From Zea mays (lineage: Eukaryota; Streptophyta; Magnoliopsida; Poales; Poaceae), in assembly GCF_902167145.1 (NCBI RefSeq), contig NC_050096.1:81154683-81218682 (forward strand): a stretch of 64,000 nt of DNA, read 5' to 3'. Below the pieces are notes generated by a model that did not search any database, was not told the origin of the DNA, and saw only the letters and a program-made list of their open reading frames with translations. Position 1 is the first letter of the stretch. Each line of letters opens with the position of its first letter. The position numbers were made by a program, and so were the translations under genes. Below, piece after piece: positions 1 through 10,144 of this stretch.

Positions 1-262
1 TGTTGTCATGGAATCTACATGTAGCAGCTGATTCCACTAAACATATTTTAACTTTTCTACGGTCGTCAACTCGCAACGGTTTTCTCATGGCTCACAATTA
101 GAATCATATTTTTAGGATTCTATAGTTGAACCAAATTGAGCTTAAATCTGGTCATTTCAATCGAAATGTCCTTGTGTGAATCAGGAGCTACCATGTTATC
201 CAAACAATTTCTTGGTGGATTTTAGATTCACTACTAGAGCTACTCCATGGTGAATCTCAGAT
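1..262. other. Unassigned flanking DNA, left edge
   Basis: AT-rich sequence with no open frame of note and no recognised element ends. It is the left flank of the MITE that starts at 266. Phrases such as 'gagctactccatgg' recur in altered form on the far side of the MITE (near 670), which hints at an older decayed transposon, but I cannot define its borders. Confidence 0.5.
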
Positions 263-265
263 TTA

Positions 266-559
266 GAGGGTGTTTAGCATGGCTCTACTACACTCTAGAG
301 CAGCTCTACTCTAAACTCTGGGTGAAGCAGCTCTGCTACGATGTCTAGATTGCTTTCTCATAATCAGTGGTAGTGGTGAATAAATATCCTCAAACTCTAT
401 GTCTTGTTTTTAAGGGTTTCAGAGCAGCAACAGAGTTACTCCAAAAGTTTGTCTGCAACTTTCAAAACTCCATGAAGTTTGTAACTCTGAAATTTGGATA
501 TTTGGCTGGATCTGGTCAGCTCCTTATATTTTTACTTTGAATTCCTGCCAAACACTCTC
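266..559. mobile_element. Tourist-like MITE (PIF/Harbinger type), 294 bp
   Basis: The ends form imperfect terminal inverted repeats: the left end reads GAGGGTGTTTAGCATGGCTC, and the right end, reverse complemented, reads GAGAGTGTTTGGCAGGAATTC over its first bases. Both sides are flanked by TTA (263-265 and 560-562), the target duplication typical of PIF/Harbinger elements. There is no transposase frame, so this is a non-autonomous copy. The terminal ~13 bp match well and inner homology drops quickly, so it is not a very recent insertion. Confidence 0.75.
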
Positions 560-562
560 TTA

Positions 563-1012
563 TATTACTTTTTAGTGGTAGAGTTGTCCTAAATAGACCC
601 TACATCCATGACAAATAGATTTATATACACTTCTCCAAGACAATCACTCTTAGATATAACATTTCCACCATGGAGCAGTACAACAAAACCCATAGAGTTG
701 TCCTGAGATCCATATATTTTGTTGAACTCCTTAAGTGAACTCCACCAAACTCAGTATTGATAGAGTTACGAAAAAATTAGTCACCAGAGCTACTCTATTG
801 GTTAAAAAATTGTTCATTGACCATAGTTGCATTGTTGGAGTCCCTATTTATGGGTTGTTCCCTTGCCGTGTCTGTGTTCCACACGTCGGTCCCCGCCGTC
901 TGTGTTCGTCGTGCCCATGATATGCTTGACTATGGTCATCATACTCACACCCAACCCGAGGAAATAGAACACAAAATACCCACACATTGAAATGAATTGC
1001 ACCAAAGCTGAT
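563..1012. other. Unassigned flank left of element A
   Basis: About 450 bp of AT-rich sequence without a supported gene. It ends with CTGAT at 1008-1012, the left copy of the target site duplication of element A. The right copy is at 56299-56303, so this stretch was once continuous with 56304 onward. Confidence 0.6.
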
Positions 1013-1823
1013 TGTCGGAGGGTAAATCTCTCCGGCCGTGTGGCGGATTGTACCCGCCCTAATTCCTAAAATGAGGAGGGGCCTAAGCGTCTTGCTTGGG
1101 ACTATAAATATTTTCTGTAGGGGCAATCTCCTTGTGTCCTGTCACCCGAGATCTGTGTATCTTCGGCGTGCAGGGGAAGCTTCTTGTAGAAGGGATAATG
1201 AGCACGATGCTCCGCATGGCACGGGCGCATTGTTCGATGATAGAATGGACAGGCGCGCCGTCTGACGCCGTCTGCCAGCGGAGTGGACTGGACGCATTAA
1301 ATGCCGAGGGGGTACATCGTCCGCCGGCCTGGTGGCAGGCGACGCGTCCTCTCCGCAATAAATGCGGAGACCGAGCGACCTCGGTGGCCTGACGTCAGAC
1401 TCCGTCGCTCGGCTTATGTCATGAGCCACAAGCCACGCGGCAGCGACGGGTCTCTGTCCGAGTGGCGAGCGTGGTGCAAGCCCCGGACACGTGCCAGCAC
1501 CGGCCCCCTTCCAGGGCGGGGCCCGGGTATTCCCTGCCCCAGAATCCTGGGACCCGGTGGTGATCTGTCCGGACCCCACACGGAAGGGTTTGGGATCTTT
1601 CTCGGAGGTCCGCCCGTTACGCATGGGGTCCGGTGCTTTCCACGTGGCAGACCCGGACCTACTGCATGTATCCGGAGCACGCTTTTTCCCTTGGCCGTGT
1701 GGCGACCCCAAGGCGGCTGATGTTGCACGACGGTGAGCCGTTTGCCGCGTAACTAGAGGCTTTACCGCCGGTACGGTGTCTATACCTTGTAACCAGGGGT
1801 ACCCCTGTTTCAAGGTACTGACA
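1013..1823 (-). repeat. Element A 3' LTR, 811 bp, with a 220 bp deletion
   Basis: Starts TGTCGG and ends TGACA on the plus strand, matching the right LTR at 55268-56298. It is 220 bp shorter because the segment equivalent to 55350-55569 is missing. The junction lies in the CTTG at 1095-1098, a 4 bp match present at both deletion borders in the intact LTR. The lost part contains the TATA box seen at 55494-55502 in the other LTR. Most differences I noticed are transitions. Confidence 0.92.
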
Positions 1824-1838
1824 GTGGCCCCTGGGCCT
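1824..1838 (-). other. Element A polypurine tract candidate
   Basis: Next to the 3' LTR the minus strand reads GGCCCAGGGGCCAC directly before the LTR. It is only partly purine, but element C has a closely similar sequence in the same place, so I take it as the plus-strand primer site of this lineage. Confidence 0.45.
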
Positions 1839-2409
1839 ACCTCAGGGGAGGGCACGAGCCTGCAGGTGGGGCCATAACCTGAATCCTGTGTAAGCTCTGC
1901 GTGATCGGGGATCGGGGCATCTTTTCGGCGCGCGCCGCACTAACCCAGTGCGCGCATGCTGTCAGTTCACTACTGGTTGGTCATACCAACTGTCGTGCCC
2001 GTCTTCGCGGCGGATTGGTGCGTGGCCCCCACGCATGGTGGTTTGGCCGTGCCCCGCGTGCGTGGGGCGCCCTATTGGCCCCGCCTATGTTAAGGATATC
2101 TTCCGGCAGCGGCCCCGAGGCGACGTGGGAGCGCGTGCGGCGGTTTGTTCCTACTGCGCATGGAGTCCAGTGTCCCAGCCACGCGACTTGCGGGTCGGGT
2201 CCCTCTGTCAGTGACTGAGTTGTTCGGGCGCTAGGTGTGCGCCTGGCGGATTCTTCCAGGGTGCGTGGGGGGCCATCTCTTGAAGGAGGGGTTTTCCGCG
2301 CGTGGTGGTTTTGCTTTCGCATTTTCCCCAACTGCTCCGCCCTTTCGCCCCCGATCCTTCCACGCCTCTCCGCGTTCGCGCTTCTCAGTTCTCCGCCGCC
2401 GTGGTTGCC
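1839..2409 (+). other. Element A: leader upstream of the antisense gene
   Basis: GC-rich internal sequence between the 3' LTR and the first ATG of the plus-strand gene at 2410. It would hold the promoter and 5' leader of that gene. I see no strong TATA box and no supported coding sequence of its own. Confidence 0.4.
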
Positions 2410-5400
2410 ATGGCCATGCAGGTTCACCCCGATCACTACCAGACCGAGGAGGCGCTCGATTCGGTGTGCCGCATGCTCGGATGGGGCTCGCTTGCGTTCG
2501 CCGGGAGGATCCGGGCCGACACTACTCCCCTCGGTGATCTCGCCGCCGGGGAGTTTGTGCTCTTCGTCTCCTACCTCTCCTGCGGGTTGGCGCTGCCGAT
2601 TTCGCTATTCTTCCTGCTGCTGGAGGAGGAGTTCGGACTCCAACTCCAACACCTCACGCCCCACTCCATCCTCTAGGTGGCCATCTTTGTCCATTTCTGT
2701 GAGATGTTTGTGGGGTGGCAGCTTGCACTTCCCTTTTTCGCTAGTTTTTTTGTACTGGTGAGGTCTGGGAAGGGACAAGACCACCTTGGGGCCTTCTACT
2801 TCCAGACAAGGTCAGATCCAACAGTGACCTACATCGCCTACCTCGGTGGCGTGAGGTGGGAGAACTGGCAGCATGACTAGGTGATTGCCACTGCCAAGGT
2901 CAGCGATCGCCTTGCCCTTCCGAGTGACGGGCCCAGACTCGGCCGGAAGCAGTGGAGGGAAAAACCATGCCTCGCGCCAGAGTTCGAGCCCATCCTAGAT
3001 AGGATTAAGGAACTGGCGGTTGGTGGCCTGACCGCAATGCACGTACTCGGCGATTTCCTGAAGCACCGGGTCATGCCACTACAGGGGAGGCCGCGTCTGT
3101 GTTGCTGGTTTACTGGCCCCAACGACATAGGCAGGATCCAGCGCGGGCCTGGGACTGACCTGACCTGGGAGCAGTTGGAAATTTTTTTGAGGGGGATCAT
3201 TGGTGAGGCTTTTATCCCCGAATCCTTGATGCCTCCTCAGGGCATTTCGCCGCTCTGCGACAATCCAGGGTTGCGATCAGCGGTGCTGGCCCGGCTGCCA
3301 ACCCTTGATGAGAGTGGGGTGGCGGTCCGCCAAACCGGCGGCCAGGACCCCCACCGGGGGATCCATATTCCCGGTGCACCAGTAGGAGGTCCCCAGCCTG
3401 CTGATGTGGCCCCCAGAGTCCCCTCTGCGGGCCCCAGTTCCTCGAACAAGGGCAAGGGCCCTGCATGCAGCTCCTCTACTCCGAACACCGCCGGGAGGTC
3501 GGAGGGAGTAAGGCGGCACCGACTGCGTCGCGCCGATGGGTCCTTTGTCTCGGACCTTCCCCTTGGTTCGGACTCCCCCCAGAAGCGTCAGAAGACAGCT
3601 GGTGGGGCTAAGGAGGCCGATCCTCGGGTCCAGGACGGGCAGAGGGGCGTGAGCCCTCTGCCGCCACCTCCTTCAGGTTCGACACCACCACCGCCTACGT
3701 CAGACCGGCCGCCGTCACCGCGGGGGCAGCGGCAGCAGGGACGGCAGCAGCAACAACAACAACGGGCGCCCTGCTTCCAAGGTCACTGGAAGGTTCACGG
3801 TCCCAAGTAAGCTTAGGCTCTTCAAATTTCGAGCGTAGCTTTCACGTCGACAGGTCTTGACCCGTACTTTCCCTGTCAGGGCCCCTTCTTCAGCTTCTGT
3901 GGACGCTCATCCCCCTTCAGCTACTGTGCCCGCCGGCGGGCCTGGTTCCCAGCAGCAAACATCTGACGGGGACGTCGCCGGCGATCCGTCAGCGGCTACC
4001 GTAGATTCATCAGCGTCAGTGCCAAGCCCAGCATTGGCAGTGGCCGAAGAGGTTCTCGCTGCGTCTGCCTCCACCGTGCAGGGTGATGCTGGCGCTGAGG
4101 TGGCGCCATCGGACCCCCAGGATCCGCCTGTTACCGCCGAGGCGACGCCTTCGGGGCCCCAAGTTCCAGCTGGGGTCCGGAGGTGGCAACATTGCCAACG
4201 GCTGTTGCAGACTCAGAGGCGACGATACCTTCAGGTGCACCGTCGGTGGTAGGTGTGGGAGTCGCATCCAGCTCTGTCCCACCGCCAAGTCTGGAGGCTC
4301 TGGAGGTTATACTTAGGCGATCACTCTGATCTGGCGTCGATCCTAAAGCAATATTGACTCCCCTCCCTCAGGTGTTGTCCTGCGCTCACCAGGCTCTCTA
4401 GGAAACCGAGGTGGCTATTCGGCGGGAATGGGAGGCGCTCGAGACCGAGCATTAGCGCCTTGGCAACTTGTGCACCCAACTAGAGGAGCGCACCAAGGCG
4501 GTGTCCTGCCAATTCGCCTCAGAGCGGGCCGAATTTGAGTAGGAGCGTGAGGACTTCAAGGAGGACATCCGGAGGGTGTCTGACCGAGAGGAAGAGGTGA
4601 CCCAAAAGGAGAAAAGTTTGGCCAGGAAGGAGGTACGCTTAGACCAAAGGGAGGAGGCCGTCACAACGCTCCATGATAAGCTGAAAGCTTATAATACGGT
4701 GTTGGAGAAACAGCGGGACAAGCAGGCTGCGGTTGAGGTGAAGCTGCAGAAGCTTCAACAGGAACTCACCGACAAGGCCCGCGACATTGCTCGCGCCGAG
4801 GAAAGCCTCAAGGCGAGGGAAGCTTCCCTAGCAAAATGGGCAACTGATCTCACCTGGCAGGAGGAGGACCTCGCCTTTAGGGAGGAGATGTGGGCAAGGC
4901 GGAACAAGCTGCTGGATGAGCTTGAGCTCGAAGCGGAGGAGAGAAGGGAGCGTTTGGAGGGAAAAGTGTGGGAACTGGAGGAGCGGGTCCATCAGTTCCA
5001 GGCAGCGCAAGCTGCCCAGGCGACGCAGACAGGCTCGGACCCCCAGGCGGTGGAGGTGATGAGGAAGACACTCGACGACCTCCGGGCTGAGCAACGCATC
5101 GGGGCCCAGCGCATCGCCGCCTGGGCTGGTGAGGCAAGCACGACGTTGGTGCCGTTGGGGGTGAGCCCCATCCCGGCGCTGGTGCGGCCAGCGTCCATCT
5201 CCGACGCGCTCCCGGTACTGGATTCCGCTGCTGAGCGTCTTCGACGTCTGGATCGGATTCTTGGTGCCTGCTTGGAGGCCGAGGGCAGCAGACTTTGCCG
5301 GTCGGCGGTAGAATATGTCTTGACATGCTTCCGGAGCCACGACTCGGCTGCCTCCTTGGGGCCAGTCATCGCGGGTCCGGTGGCCGATACTGAAGATGCT

Positions 5401-5475
5401 GCCCGGGAGGGCGTGCAGGACGTTGTGGACGCGGTGGTCGGGCGCTTTCAGCGGGATCCTACTGACGATGAGTAG
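2410..5475 (+). pseudogene. Element A antisense gene: 'putative gypsy type transposon' (Transposase_28-like) with coiled-coil C-terminus, broken
   Basis: A plus-strand gene inside a minus-strand retrotransposon. The start chosen is the ATG at 2410 (context GCCATGG, with a second ATG at 2416). The first part (2410-3806) has the conserved block found in grass proteins labelled 'putative gypsy type transposon': FVHFCEMFVGW, an FQTRSDP motif, WENW, and further on LPSDGP. Next comes a Pro/Ser/Gln-rich stretch, and then (about 4380-5000) a long highly charged coiled coil rich in E, K, R and Q. A 73-nt GT...AG segment (3807-3879) can be read as an intron that keeps the frame. Breaks: TAG at 2674, 2878, 4399, 4453 and 4540, TGA at 4327, and a frameshift near 4178. 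The function is unknown; related frames are carried as extra, non-pol genes by large Gypsy elements. The gene converges with integrase, whose end is at 6191. Confidence 0.72.
3807..3879 (+). other. Possible intron in the antisense gene of element A
   Basis: Begins GTAAGC directly after an AA and ends with a pyrimidine-rich TTTCCCTGTCAG. Removing it joins the open frame ending at 3806 to the open frame running from 3880 to about 4178, which is in a different register. Without removal the frame meets a TAA at 3808-3810. At 73 nt the length is near the lower end for plant introns. No transcript evidence can be seen from DNA alone. Confidence 0.5.
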
Positions 5476-6190
5476 CCAGGCCTGCGTGGAGAAAAATGAT
5501 GGTTCCGCTGGAGAGCGGGTTGTAATATATGTTTGATTTCGTAAGATACTCTTTAGGTACTACTTATCGGATGATATTACAACTTATCTGCACACCACTT
5601 TTCCTTTGCTGTGTGCATTGTTACCAACTTCTTCCCTGGTACTCGCCCCCCTGGGATATGGCCTCGACGCGTCGGGGCTGGATGCCAGGATTCATAAGGA
5701 GGAACTGGTGTCGTGACCCCCAAGGGGTACCCCCAACTGGGACCCGATCTGCACACAGTCTTGGCTAGGTATGTTTAGTAGCGCACCCATAGGGTCCGCC
5801 AGCTGGTATTTCTTATCCTTTGATTCACGCAACAAGACCGGCCGCAGGGCGGTGGGGCGTGTAGGCTTATGGTACTTAACCATACCAAGCGACTTCACGG
5901 CCCCAAACCACCCCGTCGTCTGGTTGCCGGGTCTGGTTACTCAATTTGGATGTCGCTATACCAGCCAGGGAAGGAAACTGCATGGGCGACAAGATAGTAA
6001 TAATGGTCGCAAACTTTAGAAATAAAATAGACATAAAAACAGTTTTGTGGGTCGAACCCCTTCCTTATAACTGGATATACACGAGTGTAGGCCAACAGAC
6101 CGGGTTTATTGAGGGCGGACCTCTCCGGGCTGGCGCATATAAATGCGCTTCTTGGTTACAAGGAAAGAGACTGAACCCCCAATTCTGTTT
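5476..6190. other. Element A: convergent intergenic gap
   Basis: About 715 bp between the stop of the plus-strand gene (5475) and the stop of the minus-strand integrase (6191). AT-rich patches such as 'gtaatatatgtttg' just after 5518 would suit a 3' untranslated and polyadenylation region. No gene is supported here. Confidence 0.5.
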
Positions 6191-7285
6191 TTATGGGAAA
6201 AACTTACGGAGATGCTCTATGTTCCAAGGATTGGGAAGAGGTACTCTGTTAGCTGTGGCGAGGCGGACACATCCAGGGCGGCATATTTCTGTCACTTTGA
6301 AGGATCCTTCCCAGCTGGGGGAGAGCTTATGGAGCCCCTCTCGGTTCAGGATTCGCCTTAGGACCAGGTCCCCGACCTCAAGCTTCCTACTATGCACGAA
6401 CCGTTGTTGGTAGCGTCTGAGCGCCTGGTTGTACCGTGCATTTCGGATTGCCGCTTGCCACTTGTGCTCGTCGATGAAGTCCACATCTTCACGTCGCTGT
6501 TGTTCCTGCACAGACTCATCAAAAGACTGGACCCGCGGGGAGCCCATAATGATTTCCGAGGGAAGGCAAGCTTCAACCCCGTACACCAGGAAGAATGGGG
6601 TCTCCCTGGTGGCTCGGCTGGGCGTGGTCCGGTTCCCCCACAACACGGATGGGAGCTCACCGACCCAATTTGCGCCATGCTTCTTTAAGCAGTCATAGGT
6701 GCGCGTCTTGAGCCCCCTAAGAATCTCTGCATTTGCCCTCTCCGCCTGTCCGTTACTCCTAGGGTGAGCCACGGATGCAAAGCATAGCTGGGTGCCGATG
6801 TCCTCGCAATATTCCTAAAAGATCCGACTTGTAAACTGGGTCCCGTTGTCTGTAATGATACGACTTGGGACCCCAAATCTACAGACGATCGATTTGAGGA
6901 AGGCGACAGCAGCGCCCTGGGTGATGCTGACCACAAGGGTGGCCTCTGGCCACTTGGTGAACTTGTCGATGGCGACAAATAGGTACCGGTAGCCGCCGAT
7001 GGCCCTCGGAAACGGTCCCAGGATATCCACCCCCCATACGGCGAATGGCCAGGAGGGCGGAATCATTTGCAGGGCCTGAGCCAGCGTGTGTATCTGCTTT
7101 GTGTGGTACTGGCACGCTTCGCAGAACTTTACTAGCTCAGCCGCATCCTGGAGGGCAGTTGGCCAGTAAAAACCATGCCAGAAGGCCTTACCGACCAGCG
7201 TGCGGGATGAAGAATGACTTCCACACTCCCCTCCATGGATCTCCGTGAGTAACTCACGGCCCTCTTCCTGGGTGATGCACCGCAT
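6191..7285 (-). pseudogene. Element A integrase, broken
   Basis: Minus-strand pol C-terminus of a Gypsy element. In sense order there is a zinc-binding region (motif CEACQYH), then the catalytic core with WGVDILGPF (first Asp), IITDNGTQF (second Asp) and SNGQAERAN (Glu), then the C-terminal region with VGDLVLRR and WNIEHLRKFF near the end. The three catalytic residues are present, but an in-frame TAG at 6815-6817 splits the core between the second Asp and the Glu. Integrase would insert the cDNA into the genome. The 5' part of pol lies beyond element B, from 50784 onward. Confidence 0.85.
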
Positions 7286-7520
7286 AAGGATACCGTTGGC
7301 GCCACGGCGGTAGAGATCCCCTTCTATCGTCGTTTAGCGTTTAGCCAACCGTACTATGCGCTCTGCGGAGACATGGTCTTAAGGAAGGATATTATCCTTC
7401 AGGTAGTCCCGGATCTTGGAGATCCTTGAATCGGGACCACTCTGAGTTGTCAGTTGTGGTGCTGGGGGGTCGGTGAGGCCCCCCAGTGCACACACAGCCT
7501 TTGGTGGGTCCTGGGACGCC
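7286..7520 (-). pseudogene. Element A RNase H-integrase linker remnant
   Basis: The stretch between the integrase N-terminus and the point where element B inserted. Frames are short and broken. It ends with ACGCC (7516-7520), the left target site copy of B. The right copy is at 50779-50783, where element A resumes. Confidence 0.6.
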
Positions 7521-8766
7521 TGAAAGTCGCCTAGAGGGGGGGGTGAATAGGGCGAATCTGAAATTTACAAACTTAAGCACAACTACAAGCCGGGGTTAGC
7601 GTTAGAAATATAAACGAGTCCGAAAGAGACGGCGAAAACAAATCACAAGCAAATGAAGAGTGAGAATGATTTGTTTTACTGAGGTTCGGTTCTTGCAAAC
7701 CTACTCCCCGTTGAGGTGGTCACAAAGACCGGGTCTCTTTCAACCCTTTCCCTCTCTCAAACGGTCACTTAGACCGAGTGAGCTTCTCTTCTCAATCAAA
7801 CGGGACACTAAGTCCCCACAAGGACCACCACACAATTGGTGTCTCTTGTCTTGGTTACAATTGAGTTGAACACAAGAAAGAATGAGGAAGAAAAGCAATC
7901 CAAGCGCAAGAGCTCAAATGAACACAAGTCACTCTCTCACTAGTCACTATTTGATTGGAATGATCTTTGGACTTGGGAGAGGAATTTGATCTCTTTGGTG
8001 TGTCTTGTATTGAATGTTATAGCTCTTGTAAGGTGTAGGAAGTCTGAAAACTTGGATTCAATGAATGGTGGGTGGTTGGGGGTATTTATAGCCCAAACCA
8101 CCAAACTAGCCGTTTGGTGGAGGCTGTTGTTGCATGGCGCACCGGACAGTCCGGTGCGCCACCGGACATTGTCCGGTGCGCCACCGGACACTGTCCGGTG
8201 CGCCAGCCACGTCACCCGACCGTTAGGGTTCGACCGTTAGAGCTTATGTCTTCTGGGCCACCGGACAGTCCGGTGGTGCACCGGACAGGTCCTGTAGACT
8301 GTCCGGTGCGCCTTCCGGCGCGTGCCTGACTTCTGCGCGCACTGTAGCGCATTTAATGCTGTTGCAGGCGACCGTTGGCGCTGTAGTAGCCGTTACTCCG
8401 CTGGGACACCGAACAGTCCGGTGGTGCACCGGACAGTCCGGTGAATTATAGCGGAGAGGCTCCCAGAATTCTCGAAGGTGAGCAGTTCGGAGTTGGGTCC
8501 CCTGGTGCACCGGACACTGTTCGGTGGTGCACCGGACACTATCCGGTGGCACACCGGACAGTCCGATGCACCAGACCAGGTCACACTTCGGTTGTCTTTT
8601 GCTCTCTTTGTTTTAACCCTTTCTTGGTCTTTTTATTGGTTTATTTTGAACCTTTGGCACCTGTAAAATTTATAGTCTAGAGCAAACTAGTTAGTCCAAT
8701 TATTTGTGTTGAGCAATTCAACCACCAAAATTAATTAGGAAAAGGTGTAAGCATATTTCTCTTTCA
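7521..8766 (-). repeat. Element B 3' LTR, 1246 bp
   Basis: On the plus strand it starts TGAAAGTCGCCTAGAGG and ends TTCTCTTTCA, and it pairs with 49629-50778. It carries two clusters (about 8137-8300 and 8400-8575) of the near-palindromic unit CCGGACAGTCCGG with variants, upstream of the TATA box in transcription direction. This LTR is longer than its partner mainly because it has more such units. Confidence 0.93.
8083..8090 (-). promoter_or_regulatory. TATA box in element B 3' LTR
   Basis: Minus-strand TATAAATA. The same site is at 50181-50188 in the 5' LTR. The palindrome cluster begins about 50 bp upstream of it in transcription direction. Confidence 0.65.
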
Positions 8767-8780
8767 ATCTCCCCCTTTTT
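8767..8780 (-). other. Element B polypurine tract
   Basis: The minus strand reads AAAAAGGGGGAGAT directly before the TGAAAG start of the 3' LTR. This is a standard PPT and fixes the minus orientation of B. Confidence 0.88.
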
Positions 8781-9588
8781 GGTGATTGATGCCAACACAA
8801 ACCAAAGCAAATATAGAAGTGCAGAATTGAACTAGTTTGCATAATGTAAGTGCAAAGGTTGCTTGGAATGAAACCAATATATATTCTCATAAGATATGAA
8901 TGGATGCTTTCTTCTATTTTAACATTTTGGACCACGCTTGCACCACATGTTTTGTTTTTGCAAACTCTTTTGGAAATTTTTTTTCAAAGTCTTTTGCAAA
9001 TAGTCAAAGATACATGAATAAGATTTTGAGAAGCATTTTCAAGATTTGAAATTTTCTCCCCCTGTTTCAAATGTTTTTCCTTTGAGTAATCAAAACTCCC
9101 CCTCAATAAAATCCTCCTCTTAGTGTTCAAGAGGGTTTTTTGATATTATTTTTTAAGAGGGTGTACCAATTTGAAATTATATCACAAATAAGATACCAAT
9201 TTGAAAACACTACTTTAAATACAAGTTGAAAGACTAAATTTTTGAAATTGGTGGTGGTGCGGTCCTTTTGCTTTGGGCTAATACTTTCTCCCCCTTTGGC
9301 ATGAATCGCCAAAAACGGATACTTGTGAGTGAAATATAAGCTCTTTTAGCTACTTTCTCCCCTTATGGTAAATAACATATGAGTGAAGATTATACCAAAG
9401 TGGAGAGTGTGTTGCGGGGCGACGGCGAAGAATGAATAATCGATGGAGTGGAGTGGAAGCCTTGTCTTCGCCGAAGACTCCTTTTCCCTTTCAATCTATG
9501 ACTTAGCATGAAATGTACTTGAAAACCACATTATTCATAGCAAAGAGATATGATCAAAGCTATATAAATGAGCTATGTGTGCAAAACA
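8781..9588 (-). other. Element B 3' untranslated region
   Basis: AT-rich DNA between the pol stop (TGA at 9589-9591, minus strand) and the PPT, with several CTCCCC-rich short phrases. No open frame is supported. Confidence 0.6.
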
Positions 9589-10144
9589 TCAATCAAAATT
9601 CCTAGAATCAAGATTATTTAGCTCATGCCTAAGTTTGGTAAAAGTTTGCTCTTCTAATGGCTTGGTAAAGATATCGGCTAATTGTTCTTTGGTGTTAACA
9701 TAAGCAATTTCGATATCCCCCTTTTGTTGGTGATCCCTTAAAAAGTGATACCGAATGGCTATGTGTTTAGTGCGGCTATGCTCAACGGGATTATCCGCCA
9801 TGCGGATGGCACTCTCATTATCACATAGAAGAGGAACTTTGGTCAATTTGTAACCATAGTCCCTAAGGGTTTGCCTCATCCAAAGCAATTGCGCGCAACA
9901 ATGGCCTGCGGCAATATACTCGGCTTTGGCGGTAGAAAGAGGCACAGAATTTTGCTTCTTTGAAGCCCAAGACACCAGAGATCTTCCCAAGATCTGGCAA
10001 GTCCCTGATGTGCTCTTTCTATTAATTTTACACTCTGCCCAATCAGCATCGGAATAACCAATTAAATCAAATGTGGATCCCCTAGGGTACCAAAGGCCAA
10101 ACTTAGGAGTATAAACTAAATATCTCAAGATTCGTTTTACGGCC
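9589..10144 (-). pseudogene. Element B RNase H (C-terminal pol)
   Basis: The last part of a Copia pol, in an open frame from the junction with element C to a TGA at 9589. Recognisable features are the segment around ILRYLVYTP that precedes RNase H, then GYSDADWAE (catalytic Asp), the KSTSG motif, SWASKKQ, AEYIAA (catalytic Glu) and CDNESAI (Asp). The end reads ADIFTKPL, typical of Copia RNase H. It degrades the RNA strand during reverse transcription. The upstream sequence continues at 23858, on the other side of element C. Confidence 0.88.

Noticed and set aside
1142..1855. 237-codon minus-strand frame over the A 3' LTR
   Set aside because: It is LTR sequence. The matching frame in the other LTR is broken in several places, so it is not conserved coding.
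3807..3853. Shorter 47-nt intron ending at the AG at 3853
   Set aside because: It is too short for a plant intron and does not restore the downstream open frame. The AG at 3879 does.
8137..8575. Regular CCGGACAGTCCGG repeats as a CRISPR-like array
   Set aside because: The units are short, directly abutting, self-complementary and in a plant LTR; there are no unique spacers of constant size and no cas genes.
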